From Paramecium pentaurelia (lineage: Eukaryota > Ciliophora > Oligohymenophorea > Peniculida > Parameciidae): a DNA stretch of 64,000 bases. The stretch covers positions 125,521-189,520 of the forward strand of contig CAJJDO010000147.1 of assembly GCA_905183005.1 (NCBI GenBank), in the 5' to 3' direction. This document shows positions 23,127 to 34,435 of the stretch, in pieces (the first letter of the stretch is position 1; every line of letters begins with the position of its first letter). The notes beneath the pieces were generated by a model. That model saw only the letters and a program-made list of their open reading frames with translations, was not told the DNA's origin and ran no database searches. The position numbers and the translations under genes were made by a program.

Positions 23127-25494
23127 ATGTTCCCCTCCCTTAATTCAATCAAGAAACCAAAAAAGAGTTTCAATCTATTACATCTTGAGACACAAGAGTA
23201 ATATTTTCTCTCTCTCAAAGTGGCACTAATACCAAGTGCAAAAAGTGATGAGTAACATATTTTTATATTCAATCTAAATTCAGAATTCGAGGAAAATTGC
23301 ATCTATGTTCTCGTTCATTAGTTTTTGAGCCTAAATCATCATAGTTGCCCCTTATGAAAATGAAATACAGCAATGGACTCTTTATGAAAGTACTCAAAAA
23401 TTTCGAACCAAAATCACTTAGTCTTCTACTGAGTATTCGTTGGGGTTATCAATTATTGCAAGAGGATATTGATCAACTCGATTTAGCATCAATTTTAAAT
23501 TAATAAAAAGGAGAATAAGTTTCTACTATTATTGATTACTAAATTAGAAATCGAATGAACTTTTAGAAAAGCTTTACAATAGATAACGAAAGAACATGAT
23601 ATAATTAGCATGCAATTGCTTCTTCATTAAGGTCGATAAATTGTTTATTGTGAATCGTAATCCAATAAGTCCATACATCACTGAAATTGTATAAATACTT
23701 AATTCTCTGTTTAGTGCGATGACAACATTGTGTTCACCATATCCAAATCTAATTCTAAATAAATTCTTATACGCTTTCTTAAATTATACTAAGGAATTAA
23801 TTAAGCTGAAGATGAATTTACATTCATTAATCAAACTATCTAACAAACATTAAATGACAGTCTTCTTGAACATAAATCAAATTTAGGATCTGAAGGTCAT
23901 AAAATAGAATTTGTCTATAAAGGTATATTCAAATTATATTTTAGTAAAACTAATCAAACCTGAAGGAGTAATCTTTGGATTGTTTAGTATATAAAAAGAA
24001 GAAATCCTATAATTTATTCCATTAATTAATTCACCCTAAGGTAAAATCATGTAATTTATGTTTACTGACATTAAATATTTCCTAAAATATAGATATATGT
24101 TCAAAAATAATGGAATTGAATTCTGGATGTATAATAAAAAGAGATCCTATCTTTTTGTCTTTGATGATTCAAATACTTAAGAATCTGTGTTCAAATACTT
24201 TTAAAAAAAAGCATCTAAACATTGTCTATCAGCTTTGACTAAAGAAAAAATTAGTTAGGAATGGATAAATGGTAATATGTCTAATTTTGATTATTTGATG
24301 GCCTTAAATACTCTTGCCAATAGAAGCTTCAATGATCTATCTGCATATCCTGTATTCCCATGGATCATTGCTGAATATAATGAAAAAGACTTTAATATCA
24401 ATTAACCCACTTTCTTTAGAGATTTATCTAAACCTATGGGTGCACTCAATAAACATAGACTCTAAAAATATAAAGTAATCTCTTTTAATATAATCATATA
24501 GGCATTCTACAAAGATTAATTAAAAGATAAATAATAGGATCCTAAACCTTATTTATATCCTACACATTATTCAAGTCCTGGAACTGTTGTATATTATATG
24601 ATAAGAAAAATTCCTGAATTTGTAATTAAATTATAAAATGGTGTCTTTGGACCAACAGATAGAATATTTAGAGGTATTGATTCTACTTGGTTTACTACTC
24701 TCAATCTTCATGCTGATTCAAAAGAACTTATACCAGAGTATTTATTTATAAAGATATATTTAATTAGATTTTATGGATTAGATAGTGATTTTTTAGTTAA
24801 TTGTGACAAATTAGAATTAGGAATAACATAAGATGGAGAAGTAATTGATGATGCAGTTATACCTGCTTGGGCTGAAAATGCTGTAGATTTCTTAGCCAAA
24901 ATGAGAATTGCTTTAGAAAGTCCTTATGTTTAAGTTAATCTTCCTTAATGGATTGATTTAATTTTTGGTAGTAAATCTTCTGGAAATGAAGCATTATTAA
25001 ATGATAATTTATTTTATCCTTATACTTATGCAGAAAATGTAAATTGGGATAAATGTAAAACTGATATTGAAAGATAAGCATTAGAAATCTAAGTAACTGA
25101 ATTTGGTTAAGTACCTTTACAATTATTTTAAACAGCTCATCCTTAAAGAAAATTGAAAATTTAAGGTAATATGAAATAATTAGAAGATGAAAAGAAAGAA
25201 CTTAAATAATTAAATTAAACTTTATAAAATTAAATTCAAAAATTAACTTAATAAATCTAATAGACTTAAGATAAAGAAGTAGTTACATAATTGTAAACTC
25301 AATTGGCTGCATTATAATGGGAAAATGAAAAACTCAAATTCAATCTTGAAACTTTTAAATAAGAAGTTATGGCAAATAAAGAGATTATATAAACATTTAA
25401 TTCACAATTTGATTAAGAAGAATTTGATAAAAATGGTTTCGATTTTCTAAATGATGATAGTCTCTTGGATAGTTCAAAAAAAGCCAATTAATGA
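23127..25494 (+). CDS. BEACH-domain protein, FAN/NSMAF-like
   Basis: Six introns (23252-23283, 23519-23547, 23689-23714, 23923-23944, 24475-24501, 24738-24767) give 733 residues. The N terminus (KKSFNLLHLETQEQYF, then RGKLHLCSRSLVFEP) matches the GRAM/PH-like start of FAN. A PH-BEACH linker follows, then the BEACH domain at about residues 330-590: MSNFDYLMALNTLANRSFND, YPVFPWIIAEY, THYSSPGTVVYYMIRKIPEF, ELIPEFYGLDSDFLVN and PAWAENAVDFLAKMR. Metazoan FAN ends in WD40 repeats; here they are absent, and the last 130 residues form a Gln-rich coiled coil. BEACH proteins act in membrane trafficking and lysosome-related organelles. An ATG at 23354 would be a false start, because coding clearly extends upstream. 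Confidence 0.9.
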
Positions 25495-25781
25495 TTGATT
25501 CTAATATAGATATAAATTGTTATTTTTTTCACTTTTTTCATATTGTTATATATAGGCTTCTAATTAATCATATGTTGTGTCTTAATTATATATAGACTTA
25601 TTTTTATATCTCCAATTATTTAAAGATAAGATATTTTGAATAACTTCTTTTACAAGGAGTATAATAAATTATTGGAATTTACTATTGGATGTTAGTTAAT
25701 AAAACTAAACTTTAAAATATATATTATATTTAAGGAAATAAGAATTATATAAAAGGAAAGAAATTTAAATTCATTTAAATA

Positions 25782-26522
25782 ATGGAGAATAAAAAAGATT
25801 ATTGTATATATAGGTTATAATGAATGTAATATCAGATATAATAATAAGAGGTTTATTTAGAAAAACGAAAATTATATTAAAGAAGAATCACAGAAAAGGA
25901 ATATAGATTTTGATTTTTTGAAATTCTATCAAAATCAATTAGAAATAATGAAAGATAATTAAATGTTAAAGTCAGAATGGTAATAGTATATAAGATAAGA
26001 GATTTGAAATTTTGAGAGTGATAACTAATTGAAAGATTAGGATTTTTAGAATTCAAGAGAAATTAATAGAATTAGTATATAAATAGATGTTTATTCTTCT
26101 AGAATTATTATAATTTATCAAGAAATTGTTGAAGGAAACAAAAAATAGAAAAAAATGATTTCATTAATCCAAGAATAAAAAGAAATAGAGAATTAAGTAG
26201 AAGAAGTAATAAAAGATATTATCCATTGAAAATACAATAATAAGATAGCTTGGATTAGAGGATCATGTTATTATACTAGGAGAAGTTAAAATATAGAGTA
26301 AAAGAAATAAAATGATATGTATTTATGAAATATCAGTATAAAAGTAAATGTGTTGAAAAAAATATTTTATAGGAATTTTGGACTCAAATAAGAATTATTT
26401 TAAAAAAAGAAGTGGGAACAATAATAGAATGATCTTCATATATAAGGAGAGTTAGGTAATCAATTTGAAGAAATTGGCTAAAGAAGAAATTTAATGGTGG
26501 AGGATTTGCTTTTTAACATTGA
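25782..26522 (+). CDS. Unknown coiled-coil protein with very short introns
   Basis: Unspliced, the frame contains three TGAs. Removing five GT...AG introns of 22, 33, 19, 29 and 20 nt yields 206 codons ending at TGA 26520-26522. The peptide is helical and charged (FLKFYQNQLEIMKDNQMLKS, QKEIENQILSIENTIIRQLG), then LEDHVIILGEVKIQSKRNKM, ending ENWLKKKFNGGGFAFQH. No domain is recognised. The gene ends 33 bases before the next start on the same strand. The exact 3n length and coherent composition make this model likely, but the exon boundaries are a manual prediction. Confidence 0.55.
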
Positions 26523-26555
26523 AATATCAACTGAAATAAAATTAATTAAAGTTAT

Positions 26556-27116
26556 ATGGGTTCTTGTTGTCAAGTCAGTCAAGTAGCTCGAGAATAATAT
26601 GTGTTCCCAGATGGAGGAGTGTATACTGGAGAGATGAAAGATGGGATACCAGTATTAGTGATGATCATTTTTAGCATGGTGTTGGAGCAATATCCTTTGA
26701 TAATGGATCATCCTTTGAAGGACATTTTGAGAATGGAGTGAAATGTGGCAAAGGAGTTTATAGATGGAGTGATAATTCTTATTATGATGGAGAATTTTAG
26801 AATGATGCATTTAATGGTTATGGTGAGTTTTATTGGAGCAATGGTAAATGGTACAAAGGACAATGGGTATAAGGCAATATGTAAGGTGAAGGATAATTCT
26901 ATACTGATGGTAAGACTTATAAGGGTGAGATATTTAATTTTAATTTAAGGTGAATTTGAAAATGATAAGAGAAATGGAAAGGGAGAGCAAATTTGGCCAA
27001 ATAGATAAAAATATATTGGAGAATGGAAAAACGGTAAGATGCATGGAAGAGGACAACTAATAGAGCCAAATGGGAGAGTTATAGAAGGAGAATGGGTAAA
27101 GGGAAAAAAGAAATGA
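26556..27116 (+). CDS. MORN-repeat protein with acylation-type N terminus
   Basis: Two introns (23 and 25 nt) give 170 residues. The N terminus MGSCCQVSQ has Gly2 and Cys4/Cys5, a classic N-myristoylation plus palmitoylation signal. The rest is about six MORN repeats (YxGxxxxxxxxGxGxxxxxDG): FPDGGVYTGEMKDG, SSFEGHFENGVKCGKGVYRW, YDGEFQNDAFNGYGEFYW, KYIGEWKNGKMHGRGQL. MORN proteins bind membranes or phosphoinositides and act as scaffolds at the cell cortex and basal bodies in ciliates. It lies 38 bases upstream of a second, similar gene, suggesting an old tandem duplication. Confidence 0.88.
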
Positions 27117-27154
27117 TTAATTTCGTATATTTAATTTTTATAATATATTGTGTT

Positions 27155-28231
27155 ATGGGTAATGTTTGTAAGACAATACATAGAACTCAAGTTTTGGAAA
27201 CAGGTGGTTTTGAATTTGAATAGCCTATTGAAACTAAACCTTATGAAATTAAAAGTAATCTACCAGAAGTACAAGAAATGTGTGCAACTAAAATCTAGGC
27301 TTTGTATCGAGGTCATTCAGTAAGAAAATAAGTAAAAAGTCTATGATTACACTACAGAAAAAATAAGTTGAAGAATCTTATCCTCCTTTCAAAGATATCG
27401 CTATTCCAATAGAGTAAGTTCCAGAGATCTTCCATCATAATGTTTCCAAAGTACTTTTGCAATTAGGACCTTTCGATTATACTTAGTGTCCTTCTATGGT
27501 TGGAGCTAAATCACTTCCCCCTTATTAATTTCTTGATAAAGGAGGGATTTATATAGGTTAATGGAAAAATCATCAAAGAAATGGAAAAGGTAAATACATC
27601 TTTCCTGATGGATCACTTTATGAAGGATTTTGGGTAGAAGATAAAGCCAATGGATTTGGTAGACTCATTGTTACTAGTGGAGATTATTATATAGGAGAAT
27701 GGAAAAATGATAAGAATGATGGTTATGGTGTTTATGTACATGCTGATAAGTCGAGATATGAAGGATTTTGGAAGGATGATAATAGGCATGGATAAGGAAT
27801 AGAAATATGGGAAGATAAGTCTGCTGTTTATGAGGGTAGTTTTTATATGGGGGTGAAAGAAGGATATGGAATCTATAAGTGGGCTGATGGATCGAATTAT
27901 GCAGGAGGATTTAAAAATAATCAATTTTAAGGGATGGGAACTTATATTTGGCCTGATGGTAGCAAATATGAAGGATAATGGTAGAACAATAAGATGAATG
28001 GTGAAGGAATAATGACTTGGGAGGATGGGAGAAAATATATAGGTATATTATCTATTTCATTAGGGGAATTATAAGGATAATAAAAAGGATGGTAAAGGAG
28101 AATTCTATTGGTCTGATGGTAGGATTTATAAGGGGTAATGGTAAAATGGATTGTAACATGGAGAAGGAATATACATTGATAAAAATGGTAAATCAATTTC
28201 AGGAGAATGGTTTGAAGGATAGAGGAGGTGA
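27155..28231 (+). CDS. IQ-motif plus MORN-repeat protein, apparent frameshift near the 3' end
   Basis: The N terminus MGNVCKTIH again predicts myristoylation (Gly2) and palmitoylation (Cys5). An IQ calmodulin-binding motif (TKIQALYRGHSVRKQ) is interrupted at its end by a 26-nt intron. About eight MORN repeats follow from residue 120 (GGIYIGQWKNHQRNGKGKY, SLYEGFWVEDKANGFG, YYIGEWKNDKNDGYGVY and more). A second, 21-nt intron (28043-28063) is needed, but the MORN frame then continues only if one G of the four at 28063-28066 is ignored; otherwise translation stops within about 20 residues. This is either a sequence error or a real truncation of the last two repeats. Confidence 0.8.
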
Positions 28232-28285
28232 TTTAATTTTATATTACTTCATCATTTTTAACACCTCTTCATTAATTATATATAA

Positions 28286-29255
28286 ATGAAAATTGAATGT
28301 CAAGATTTAAGATTTCGCGACTCTAACAATTTCTAAAGTATACCTTAACTGTAAGTATGCATAAAAAAAAATCAAATAGATTCTGGTTTTAGGTGATGGG
28401 TCAACTGGCAAAACTTCACTACTTAATATACTTACATATAGAAAATATCCCATAAAAATCAAAACCAACTAACCTAAGATTCCAATCAAAACTTAAGGAT
28501 GTGATATCAAAATAGCAATGAGAAATTTATCGAATTAAAATGTTCTCCTTAAAATGATTGATCTTTCTGGAGATAAGTCATAGAGACAATATCTGGATGT
28601 TTACATATCGAGACTCAAATTGGATGCAATTATCTTTTGTTTTGATGTCACAAATCTTAAAACATTAGACAATTTGGGAAAATGGATTAAGAGATTAACT
28701 GTAAAGGATGATATTCAAGAGGAAATGGAGGAATTCTTGGATACAGATAGAAGTGATTTTTCTCTTTAAAGTAGTATAGCTATTCATGATGGCTAAGATT
28801 TTCTATTGAATTATCATAATTACAAAGGAATTCCATTAGAAAGAATCCTTTAAACACCATTTATTTTTATTGGTTGTAAAATAGATTTGATTCCTTGTGA
28901 TATTCAAAATAGATTGAGATAATAAGTTTAGAAGAGAGTAATTATATATAGAATAAATAATTAGATTAAATAATTCTACAAACGATCCAACACAGTAATT
29001 TTATTAAGTACATTAAAACCATCTATATATTGTGATCAATTTAATTTATTAGAAAACTAAATTACTAGAATATTTCAAAAAGATAATATAGAAGACTTCT
29101 TTATTTAGGATAAGATTTAATCAAAAATAATTCCAATAGATGAGTCATTTTGGAAAGAGACATTTTAAATAAAATTATAAAATAAATTACAATTTTTATA
29201 TGTTTTTGTAAAGCATTTTTGTTAGAAATTACTTTTTAAAAAGATAAAAAGATGA
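28286..29255 (+). CDS. Rab/Ras-like small GTPase with divergent G motifs
   Basis: One certain 25-nt intron near the start, plus a probable in-frame 24-nt intron near the end, give about 307-314 residues. The fold is a small GTPase: P loop LVLGDGSTGKTSLLNIL, G3 region MIDLSGDKSQRQYLDVYIS (DxxG kept, but the usual GQE is GDK), effector-strand IIFCFDVTNLKTLDNL and G4 GCKIDLI (Cys instead of the Asn of NKxD). A 45-residue acidic insert (DIQEEMEEFLDTDRSDFSL) sits between alpha-3 and beta-5, and the C terminus is basic without a prenylation cysteine box. It may bind GTP but is unlikely to cycle like a standard Rab. The exact subfamily is unclear. Confidence 0.72.
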
Positions 29256-29517
29256 ATGATTTGTTTATAAAATATTGAAAATAAAAAGCATCATTCTATA
29301 TTCTAAATATTATTAAAATAATGTTCAATTACATTTAGTAACATATATTAAATTGAATTATGATATAGAATAGGTTATATATATTAATTATTTTACTAAC
29401 TGAACAATTGTATTTGAAAGACAATTTAATAATATTTAAGTAATGGTATTTTTGTTAGAATGTCTTTAAATGATACAATTCTTATACAATCATATAATAT
29501 ATAATTACCAAACTAAA

Positions 29518-31118
29518 ATGTAAGACGATAGAGTTTTAGAGCGTAGTCCATAAGATACATTAAGAATTCCACCAAAATTATCAATGATGGAAAAGAAATG
29601 TAGTGGTCGTTTTACGTTTGTGAAGACTTAAGCTGAGGAATAGAAAGAAGTAATTCAAAATAATATGAATCGAATAAAATAACAATTTAGATGTAAATGA
29701 ATAGGAATTAAATATAGGTTAACTCAATCACATAATAAATAAACCTATTCAACCACTTTAAATGAGAGAAGAATAACTATTTGAATTGGGTAGGAAATTA
29801 GATATTGAAATAACATCAAGTGATGTTGAAAACATTGTACCAAATACAAAAGAGTTTTTTGAAGAGTATGAGATGCATGAAAGATTAGGTGAAGGTTGTT
29901 TAGGATTAGTTAAAAGAGTAGTATAAAAAAAAACTGGTTAAGAATTTGCTGTAAAAATTGTGGCTACCTAAGATGATGAGATTATAAGAAATGTAAATGA
30001 TATTTGAAAATTATTAGATGATTAATGAGTTTAAGAGATTAATAAAATTATCACATGGGAATATAGTTAAAGCATACAAAATGTATTTAGATTTTGATAA
30101 TGGATTCTAATCTGAAAGTCAGGCTTATGTGATAATGGAACTCATTAAAGGAAAGGAAATGTTTGAAGTAATAAATGAAGCAGGACATTATAGTGAACAT
30201 GATGCAAAAGAATTATTCAAATAATTACTTAGTGCAATTGAATATATGCATAGAAATGGTATATGTCATAGAGATTTAAAACCTAATAATATACTTTGTC
30301 TCTAAGGTAATATAATAGTTTATACTTCAAAATAGATAAAAAATTAATCAAAGTCACTGATTTTAATGTAAGTAAATTCAGTGATTCCTATAAAGAATTT
30401 GGAAATCTTTAGGATACTGAAAAAATTGAAATGTGGACTTATACAGGAACTGTGGCATTTTCAGCTCCAGAAATATTTACTGGTGAAGGATACAAGTAAA
30501 AGAATTCTCAATTATTATTATAGTCAAATGGTTGATATGTGGAGTGCAGGATGTATTTTATATTCAATGTTGTCTGGTTAATTACCATTCAATGCAGATT
30601 AGTACATATATTCATTAAATATAATTAGTTTGAATGATCTAATTGAATCTATCAAATTAGCTAAATATGAGTTCCCTGATGAAATCTTTTAAGAAGTCTC
30701 AAGTGAAGCTAAAGATCTAATCCAATAAATGCTTCAAAAAGATCCAGCTTAGAGACCCCATCCTGATGAGGCTCTCAATCATCCTTGGTTTGCAGAAAGC
30801 ATTATTATGAGAAAAACTTTAAGACATCTAACTATAAATTAAAACATATCTCATCTTTCTTCTAGGAATTCTAATAAACTTAGGCAAAGAACCATTCTTT
30901 TATAGAAAGAACATTATGGTGGTTCTAGTGATGGAGATGATGGATATACTATCTAGGATATAAAATTAAAGGGTCCTGCTCGAAAAAGTCTATTTAATAC
31001 TGCTATTGCCCCATTACAATTATAATAAGATAATAAATACTTGAAAGTGTAGAATGGAATACTTCGCAAATCAAATACAACTCATATACATGATTTTACA
31101 TAAAATGAAGAATAGTGA
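29518..31118 (+). CDS. Serine/threonine kinase with DFN instead of DFG
   Basis: Five introns (29693-29717, and 25, 29, 28 and 27 nt further on) give 489 codons exactly. The kinase domain starts at about residue 100: LGEGCLGLVKRVVQKKTGQE, FAVKIV, YVIMELIKGKEMFEVIN, HRDLKPNNILC, VTDFNVSKF, TYTGTVAFSAPEIFTGEGY and VDMWSAGCILYSMLSGQLPF. HRD and the APE-type motif are intact, while DFG is DFN, so the metal-binding Asp is kept. It resembles CAMK/CDPK-type kinases but has no EF-hands. A 100-residue basic, Ser-rich tail follows. Without the 29693-29717 intron the N-terminal 60 residues would appear frame-shifted. Confidence 0.86.
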
Positions 31119-31245
31119 TATATAAAATTAATTTAATAAATAATTTTGGTTTTCCAAAAATATCTTATTTTATATATTTTGCTATTTTTAACCAAATATA
31201 TCATATTTTTGAAATCATTAATTAAATTTAGCAATATAAAATAAG

Positions 31246-31437
31246 AACATCTTTGATAAATTAGGAGGATAAACCAACATGGATCCAGGTGTTGTCAAAT
31301 TTTATCAAAAAGTTCTTTCAGATCCATCTGTTAGTCACTATTTTAAAAACACAAACATGAAAGAAATAGACAGAAATGTAATAGAAGTTCCTTACTATGA
31401 TGAAACTACTAGAGCAGATATTGTTGGAGTCAAATGA
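31246..31437 (+). pseudogene. Truncated-haemoglobin (2/2 globin) relic
   Basis: In frame the sequence reads NIFDKLGGQTNMDPGVVKFY, then QKVLSDPSVSHYFKNTNM. This is the N-terminal half (helices A-C/E start) of a group I truncated haemoglobin, as described from Paramecium and Tetrahymena. There is no ATG before NIFDKLGG; the only ATG (31279) lies inside the conserved region. After NTNMKEIDRN the sequence departs from the family and stops at TGA 31437, lacking the haem-contacting distal and proximal helices. It is therefore best read as a degraded copy. A spliced but unusual short gene is less likely. Confidence 0.6.
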
Positions 31438-32652
31438 TCTATATTACAATAAATATCAATGTAATCAACCATTTTAATCATAGTATTTAGATTTCATGAT
31501 CATTGAAGACATCTTGCAATCATATCACATGGTAGGATATAATTAATATTGAGAGATCTTTATACATTATCTTTCTACACCATATTATTGAATATTTGAA
31601 AAATATTAATACATTAATCACCTCAGATAATTTTGTCAATATTAAATTATTCTAAAAAGTATATAAATTATAATAATATAAATAGACATCAATTAATTAT
31701 ATATTTAGATATGAATCTTTTCTTTATCTAATCAAGAGAAATAAAGTATTATTTTTTAAATTAGATGCTTAATTCTTATATTCTAATGGCTAATTTAAAA
31801 ATAGATTTTGGTCATAACTGCACTTATAAACAATAATTTATAATTGACACAATATAATATATATAATAATTTATATTTAATAATATAAATTATTTTATAT
31901 TTTTATAATATTTGCATAAATGTTTGTAAAAATCTATATGTTGCTGCAAATATTTGTATTTAAAAAATTTGAATAATAATAACTTATACTAAAAGGTATT
32001 AGCATTAGTAAAAATAATAATTCTACGAAAAGATTTTTATTTATGACAACTTATATTTTCATAAAAAATACTACTTATAATAATTGTCAATATATCTAAA
32101 TCAATAGAATTATCTTTATATAATCATTCATAGTTCCAATAATATTTATAAAAAAGAAAATTAAAAAGTCCTAGATTTTTTAATTTTTCATGAATAATAA
32201 TGAGTTTATTTGATTATTATTTCATGTTCTTATAAATGGATTCTTCAAATCTTAAATTTATTCAAGTTTACTATAATTATATGTTTTCACATTGAAAATT
32301 GTAAAGACAATTAATATTATAAGATAAAATGTTGTTAAGGTCATGGAGTTTATTAAGAGAAAGAAAGGAATAAAAATATGGTTATGAAAATATGTAAAGG
32401 AGTAGATAGAATATTTATATTAGTAATGAGTAAATGTTTGGAATACTTAAATATCGGAGAAATATAAATATACTTTTTGATAATATTTTTATATTCTTAT
32501 TAGCTTATGTGTTTAGTAAGGGACTTGAATAGAATAAATAATATTTGGATATGTTTACAATAAAAGTAATTGAACACGTTTCGTAATTAAATTCTAGAAA
32601 GAGAATGATTAATGAAGAATGTATTTATAATTATTTGTCTGAACATAAATAC
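31438..32652. other. AT-rich interval without recognised genes
   Basis: About 1.2 kb downstream of the globin relic. No continuation of the globin is seen in any frame, nor any other coding stretch on either strand. It may contain the decayed rest of the globin gene. Confidence 0.45.
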
Positions 32653-33148
32653 TCAATATCCAGAATCAGCAAGGTACTTTGCCATATCAATGACACGTTT
32701 GTTGCAATCGCTAGCATTCTATGGTGCACCATTTTCAGCATTGATGGTTTGGGAGAATGAAGCAAAGACAGCAACTGTATTAGACCAAGCAACACAAGCT
32801 CCGCCTTTATTCTAAGATAATGAATAATTTATATACCTTTTTTAAATACCATGTCTTAGATTCTCCATCAAATTACACTGAATAATATTTTTAGTTATTG
32901 ATTCTAACTCCAGCTTTATTACCTGACTCTCCATTGTGAGTAAGAGCATGAACAAAAGCAGCCTTTTCATCATAGGCAACCTTAGTTGATACGTCTGGAT
33001 TTTTCTCATCTGGTACTTCAGCTTAATATGAAGGGAGGACAGCAACACCAAAATTGCTAGCCCAAATGTTTCCATCTACTCCAATGATGGCAGCATATTC
33101 TAGTGCACCATTGGCTGTTAAATTTGTCACATAAGCATCCCAAGACAT
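32653..33148 (-). CDS. Profilin
   Basis: One 25-nt intron (32812-32836) gives 156 residues from ATG 33148. The N-terminal signature MSWDAYVTNLTANGALEYAA is diagnostic of profilin, followed by IIGVDGNIWASNFGVAVLP, FDGESKTWYLKK and the C-terminal helix NKRVIDMAKYLADSGY. Profilin binds actin monomers, poly-proline and phosphoinositides and regulates actin assembly. Length is as in other ciliate profilins, a little longer than in animals. GC content and codon choice are higher than in flanking genes (more C-ending codons), which fits strong expression. Confidence 0.95.
32812..32836 (-). other. 25-nt intron in the profilin gene
   Basis: GT...AG. Splicing joins TWYLKK to NKGGACVAWSN in frame. Confidence 0.88.
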
Positions 33149-33638
33149 TCTTATTTAATATAATTATTAAAAAACATATCTTCTTATAATGCGGTATATA
33201 TAATAAATTAATTTAAGATACTAAATACTTAAAGAGTATTAATAATGGAATATAAGGTTATATAAATATTCCATAGATTATACAAATTTCGATTAACTAA
33301 TTTTGTTGAAACTAAAAAGATTTCAAACATATATCTTTACCAATTTGTAGTAATTAATCAAAATTAAAGTGTTCTCACTATTTAGAATGTTAAATATTAA
33401 TATAAGTATATTTAGAATGTAAAAATGTAGAAAAAATTATTTTTATAATAAATATGATGATGATTATAATATATTTTAGATATATGTGTATTCAAAATTA
33501 ATAGATACATTTATCCTCCATTTTACAACTTAGGATGTGATAAATTTTATTAAAATTTTAAAGAAATATTTAATAAACTTTAATTTCTTATTGAAATGGT
33601 ATTAAAATAATATCATAATTTAGCCATCAGCCTAAACT
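33149..33638. other. AT-rich divergent promoter region
   Basis: Separates the minus-strand profilin start from the plus-strand SERP gene. No coding sequence is recognised; it presumably holds both promoters. Confidence 0.5.
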
Positions 33639-33870
33639 ATGAAATTAAGAAATAAGATTAATAGAAACAATATTAATAGATAAGGCAATGTACCTAAGTC
33701 TCTTATGGTAAATATTTACATTAATTTAGAAAACTGAAGAAGCTGCTGCCATGGGTCCTATTCTCTTAGGAGTATTTCTTTTTGTGGTTGTTGGATCAGG
33801 TATGGAATTCTTATTATTGATAGCCATCTTCTAAATTTTGAATGTTTTATCTAATGGTAATGAGTTGTGA
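33639..33870 (+). CDS. Stress-associated ER protein, SERP1/RAMP4 family
   Basis: Two introns (33708-33729 and 33800-33823) split a 61-residue protein. It has a basic cytosolic N terminus (MKLRNKINRNNINRQGNVPKS), a short linker KTEEAAAMGP and one C-terminal transmembrane helix (ILLGVFLFVVVGSAIFQIL), ending NVLSNGNEL. This is the full architecture of SERP1/RAMP4, a tail-anchored partner of the Sec61 translocon that protects nascent membrane proteins. Length matches the family (about 60-66 residues). Because exons are only 16-100 nt, automated annotation would easily miss it. Confidence 0.88.
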
Positions 33871-34435
33871 ATTAATCAATGATAATATAATTAGTATATT
33901 TATAAATTAAATTAGAAATAAATAAATAAAAAAGTATTGAATTTTAGATGATTCCTATCAAAAATATAATTAATAAGACAAACTATCAAAATAATACAGT
34001 AAATAGAGGTATCTTTTATTAGGATTAATGATTAAATATGATTAATTATTAATTCAAATTAATAGACACAGATGTTAAATAAATCAATATACAAAAGATG
34101 TATAATTAGATTTAAAGGTAATTAATTGAGTTTTAAGTTAGGTTTAATTTATTGGAATCCATAAGAATTTAAAGAAATAATCAAAATACTATATATTAAA
34201 TTGTTAATATTTTTAATTTTCGAAAGGATCATCCATTATATTTGAGAATTCAAAAAAACTATAATAAAAATATTAATGAAATATATAATATTCCAAAAAA
34301 TATTGTTGATAAAAATATTAAGTTTAAGTGATTATTACTTAATTTAAGTATTAACCTTAATATCATATATAGTATTTAAGATATTCTCTGTAGATTTAGG
34401 ATTTATAATAAATAATTATATAATTACCAATATAT
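33871..34435. other. AT-rich intergenic interval
   Basis: No coding frame, RNA or repeat recognised between the SERP and the next plus-strand gene. Confidence 0.5.

Noticed and set aside
23354..23356. ATG 23354 as start of the BEACH gene
   Set aside because: Conserved FAN-like sequence (GKLHLCSRSLVFEP) lies upstream in frame and connects through a 32-nt intron to a better start at 23127.
29640..29720. Frameshift in the N terminus of the DFN kinase gene
   Set aside because: A 25-nt intron at 29693-29717 restores one frame and makes the total spliced length divisible by three.
32842..33075. 77-codon minus-strand ORF
   Set aside because: Alternative frame inside profilin. The profilin frame matches the family from first to last residue.
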